Assembly (NCBI GenBank): GCA_026686845.1 | Contig: JAIVEN010000014.1 | Location: forward strand, 30,092,001 to 30,156,000 | Direction: 5' to 3' | DNA: 64,000 nucleotides | DNA from: Adenanthera pavonina | Lineage: Eukaryota > Streptophyta > Magnoliopsida > Fabales > Fabaceae | Shown: positions 59,988 through 64,000 of the stretch, piece by piece | How positions within the stretch are numbered: the stretch's first letter is position 1 | Layout: each line of letters starts with the position of its first letter | Made by a program: the position numbers and the translations under genes | Notes under the pieces: generated by a model | The model's database searches: none | Told to the model about the DNA's origin: nothing | Seen by the model: only the letters and a program-made list of their open reading frames with translations

Positions 59988-61337
59988 TGTTAATTCTATA
60001 CCCTAGTCTATATCAATATATAGATAGGATTTGATATTTGTTTAATTTAAATCAATAATTTAAATTAAATCAAATATTAATTAAATAGATTAGTTTGAAT
60101 TTAAATCTATCTAATAGATTAAATTTAAACAAACTATCTAATATATATCCAGAATCAAATCTAGATTTAATTTATCATATAAATCAAATTTATATTATTA
60201 GTTTAAATTCAAATTTAGAATCCAATCTAAATCATAGTTAGATTATGACATTAGTTTAAATTTAAATCTATCATATAGAATTAAATTTAAAACTAATTCA
60301 TTTGAATTAATTTGAACAATATATATATTTCGAAATAATATAATATACATCAAATATATAATATATCAAATATATATTTTTCATATTTTAATATATATAT
60401 AAATATAATTCTATTACTCTAAATTGAACATTAAATTCCTTGAATCTAGACACATATTTTAGATTCAATGAATTTGGACATTCTAGCTCGAGTTAGCCTG
60501 TTTTTGTGTGCTACCCTGTAGGCTCATATGATGTTAGCAGTGGGCTAATAATACTATTGGATTCACAAGTCACAAGTGGCCTCTAGTAAGCTATTGTGAC
60601 CACCCAAATCATATGAGATCAGAGATGATGTAACCTATCATATAACCCAATCACATCCCTTTTGTCTCATGATATATGGGTCAAGTATGAGGCATGGGAA
60701 CGTCATCCTTATTTTACTTGACCATCACTTTCTCGATCTCCAAGCAGATTGACAGAACAAGTGGAAACTCTTTTATTCAAGCACAACCATGTATTTTTCA
60801 GTCTCACTCATCGAGGGGCCCAGATATATCTCTCCATTAATTAGAGGGACAAATTCCATCTTGACAATTCATCTTCCTCTACACAAGTTCCACTATACTC
60901 GATCATAGCCTTAATGATCTCCCGATTAAAGGTGACTTTTGACTATGGCAAAGTATAGTGTTCCCCATGTAGGAAGCCATGATGATCTCAGGTCTGAGGG
61001 CTTAATGACATGGTTATATATGAGATATGCTTATGATTTGATCCATGTAGCTATCTCATGACAGGTCGATCCAATGCCTATTCTCTAACAGGAGTTTATG
61101 ATTTTGATTTGTATCTTTATACATAATTATCAATCAAAAACATACTAGCCTTAGTTCATCATTGTTCCCATAAAGATGATTAACTAGGGACATTTAGGAT
61201 AAAATAATTTATCTAAGGATATTATTATAAAGAAAACATGCAAACAATATAATAATGTAAGAAAAAAACACATTCTTTTTTCATAATGAAGAACAATGTT
61301 CATAATATAATGATTGGTCTGGGCGCAATCTCCAACA
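59988..61337 (-). repeat. Candidate copia LTR (about 1350 bp)
   Basis: On the minus strand it begins TGTTGGAGATTGCGCCC at 61337 and could end GAATTAACA at 59988, giving TG...CA ends. Very AT-rich palindromic stretches (TTAAATT/AATTTAA) fill 60040-60420. No primer site or target duplication was found, so the left boundary is a guess. 59818-59987 next to it is unassigned. Confidence 0.4.
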
Positions 61338-61560
61338 AGATGAAGCAATAATGAATGAATATGATACCAAATTATCACAATGCATCTCTTTCACAAGGAA
61401 CTCATTCAATATGGACTTGTGCAACAAATATAGGTGGCATAATTCAAAGAAATTAGAATTATAATGAGAAGGAAGAAGAAAATACAATGAAGACATGTAA
61501 GAAAGATGAGGTGAAGAAGGAAGGAGCTTTGTACAAACTACTTTAAGCTTACATTTACTC

Positions 61561-62990
61561 TCATTCTTCTTTAAACTCTCTTTTTCTTTTCTCTTTTTCC
61601 TCTTTTTCTTCCTCCTTTTTACTCTTTTTCTTCCTCCTTTTTACTCTTTTCTCACTTCTCTTCTCTCTTACTCCTTTTGCATTCTTTTCATTTTTCTCCA
61701 TACTTTCTCTCTTACATCTCTCTTTTCTACTATTATTTTTCCACTCTAACTCACTCTTCAAGTTCTCATGATTTTCATACAAATGAATACATGACAATGG
61801 TTTATGGGTTTTAACAAAAACACAAGAATAGTTTTTAACATGCCTATTCAAGCTAACATCACAATTTAAATCTTCAATCACCATGTCAATATGCTCAATC
61901 TCATCAATGCAATCATAAGATTTAATTTCCAAAGGAATCACACCATTAGCACTACTAGAAAATAACATGCTACTATCCAAAAAATTTTCCATCAAATCAT
62001 TAACAACATATGAATCATGATTCTCAACTAAAGGATGCAAACAATGATAATTTTGCTCATAAGCACAAGCAACTTAATGAAATTCATTTTCCAATTGTGG
62101 TACAACATTATTTTCAATTTGTGTAATAGAAGCACAACTAGAATCATCAAAGCTTTCTACCATAACACCATCAACATCTAGATCAATTTTCTCTTCAAGA
62201 TTCAACAAGTTATCATGTTCAATCCCATTATCACAATTAATAACATTATACTTATTGGGATCCTCAAGTTCTACACATTGAGATTTAATTTCCAATTCAA
62301 TTAATTTAACATGAGAAATATCATCAACATTATTCAACTTATTAGGACTAGCACATCCTAAGTTTTCTACTTTAGCACAAGAAATATCATCTCAAGAGGT
62401 TTGAAAATTAAGCATACCTTTAAGTGTAGATAACTCGCTTGTCTCAACAACGAACGTTGGAGTAGCAACAACTTCACCATTCACTTGATCTGCTTTTTTA
62501 AAGTGGGAATCACATGAATCTTGGACCACGGGCATTTACGTTTGTTTAGAATGTTCAACCACACTCTCAGCTTTGGATGGCATGTATTTTTGCCTCAACA
62601 CTGCTCTCATTTCATTCCATGTTATAATGGAAGGTTCTCCATTCATAACTCATCTAATTTCCATCTGTTTCCACCAAGTAGCAACCTTTTTACCCAATTG
62701 AAGGTAAGCACATTGTGTCTTCTCTATTTCGGAGTAGTTGCAACATGCTAAGGCTTGTTCAACTTTTCTTTCTCACTCCAAGTAGATATCAAGATCTTTC
62801 TCACCATGGAACAACGGGATTTTTGATTTGATGTTGCTAAAAACATTAGTGTGAGTAGAAGGAATCTTTGGATTATGCCTTGCTTTAGTTTTGGAAGTGA
62901 TGCGATCTAATTTTGCATTCACCTCCTCAATTTGATCATTAAAGTCCTTAATAAGGCTTTAAGATCAAATTGTTACTAGTCATACTTATA
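61561..62990 (-). pseudogene. Gypsy-type retrotransposon 3 gag region, decayed
   Basis: On the minus strand from 62990: KDFNDQIEEVNAKLDRITSK, then IPLFHGEKDLDIYLE, a stop, ERKVEQALACCNYSE and CAYLQLGKKVATWWKQMEIR, a retrotransposon gag core with at least four stops. An acidic spacer follows (ELEIKSQCVELEDPNKYN), then the 159-residue open segment 61561-62040 ending in a very Lys/Glu-rich tail (KRRKKKSKKEEEKEEKEKRK). No protease or RT follows; the element is cut near 61337. The Lys/Glu tail is usual between gag and pol in one gypsy group, so I do not read it as a host protein. Confidence 0.65.
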
Positions 62991-64000
62991 ACCTAAAATG
63001 TTAGTGAAAACAAAGTGGAAAGAAAATAGGCACTTCACAAATCACTTTCTCTCGTGTTTCCACTCAAAAGTGTTTAAGAACTTAAAAACATTGGCTTTTT
63101 AAATAATGTAAAACATTCTTGCCTTTTACCACTCAAATTGCTCCCTATAGTGTTCTTAATCAATTCCAACAAATGAAAATGGGATAAGTTAATAATTAAA
63201 GTGACAATCATACAACTAGAGTCCCAAAATTCAAAGCTCTCAAAGAATCTAAAAGGGTATCAACAAATCAACGAAAAACATACATCAAAAGGGTACTACA
63301 TATAAGCAAAGTCTTGCAAGTTTTTAGAAGAAGAATAGAGGTATATGGAGACTATGATGATGGCGTGATATTATGGAAAGGAGGGAATGGTTTGAAATAT
63401 TGACAGAAACAGTAAGAAAGCAAGAAAAGACACAAACAATAATTTAGGATACTAAGAAAGGAAGAAAATAGGAAAGTAAAATCAAGGAAGAAAAAAGGAA
63501 ACTAGAGAATCAACCAAAGAATGAAGAAATTAGGAAACAAAGGAGGAAGTAAAATAGGAAAGTAGCAATTACCAATCAAGCTCTTGATGCTTACCACTCA
63601 AGTTGTTGAATTTAGGAAACCCAATGTGACTTGTATTGCAAGAACAATAAAATTAGGCAACTATACTCTATTGTAAATCAATCAATCACAAAATAGGAAA
63701 CACTAATCAAGGCAATTGCTCCTGATTAATCTAAGCTCAAATCTAGAATTTTTTTTTAGCACCACAAAGTCCAATTTTTTTCCATCTCTCTATTTTTTTT
63801 CACTACTAATATGTTCTCTTTTCTTTTTTTCCTTTTAGCAGCAGGTCACAATTATTTTTTTAATTTCAAATTTTTTTTGTAACTTAACTTCTTTTTTAGT
63901 TGAAGCAGCCAATCACTACTTTTTTTTTGGAACTTTACATGATTTTTTTTTTGAATCAGTAGATAGTAATCACTATTGGACAGAAGCTAAATACACTTAA
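62991..64000. other. Probable 5' leader of gypsy element 3
   Basis: No reading frame of note. AT-rich with long A-rich purine stretches (63400-63560 plus strand) and poly(T) runs after 63750. It should lead to a primer site and LTR beyond the right edge. Confidence 0.35.

Noticed and set aside
61561..62040. Lys/Glu-rich protein as a host nuclear gene
   Set aside because: It is in the same region and direction as a decayed gypsy gag and has the tail typical of that group.

Overview
This is nuclear DNA of a plant, very probably a eudicot. It is AT-rich, its one recognisable host gene carries a chloroplast transit peptide and nine GT-AG introns, and most of the rest is plant LTR retrotransposon DNA (Sirevirus, other copia, Tekay/Del-like gypsy) with SINE, RTE LINE, hAT, MULE and TRIM insertions. 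I cannot name the species.

Layout. 1-27512 is a nest of retrotransposons. The outermost host is a minus-strand copia element (23370-27512). It is broken in its integrase by a Tekay-like gypsy element whose 3' LTR (17604-23369) holds two solo Sirevirus LTRs, each with a perfect 5-bp target duplication. The gypsy 5' side is broken by a plus-strand Sirevirus (6210-13891). That in turn is broken in its integrase region by a younger, nearly intact minus-strand Sirevirus (1-6209, running off the left edge). A tRNA-derived SINE sits in the copia gag. 27513-31640 is AT-rich and holds two fossil copies of a copia 3' end, a dimeric tandem repeat and two related hAT-type MITEs with 8-bp duplications.

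31834-44601 is the only host gene I recognise: indole-3-glycerol-phosphate synthase (tryptophan synthesis), ten exons, predicted 394 residues and apparently intact. Its sixth intron is 6.7 kb. It contains a block that looks like mitochondrial DNA, a gag remnant, a full-length RTE LINE with a 17-bp duplication, and inside the LINE a 115-bp internally deleted RTE copy with its own 18-bp duplication.

44602-48923 is intergenic with a MITE-like element and a 1.1-kb MULE-like element (67-bp inverted repeats, 9-bp duplication). 48924-58962 is a second Tekay-like gypsy element with 5' LTR, primer site, gag, protease, RT, RNase H and part of integrase. It is split between gag and protease by a dead hAT transposon. 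It ends abruptly at a miniature LTR element (58963-59817) with 5S rRNA-like sequence in one LTR, resembling Cassandra TRIMs. The last 4 kb hold a candidate copia LTR and a decayed minus-strand gypsy gag.

Apart from the synthase gene I see no functional host gene. The main novelty candidates are the palindromic module arrays of the Sirevirus LTRs, the 5S-carrying TRIM at a rearranged junction, the 115-bp RTE derivative and the organelle-like block in the synthase intron.
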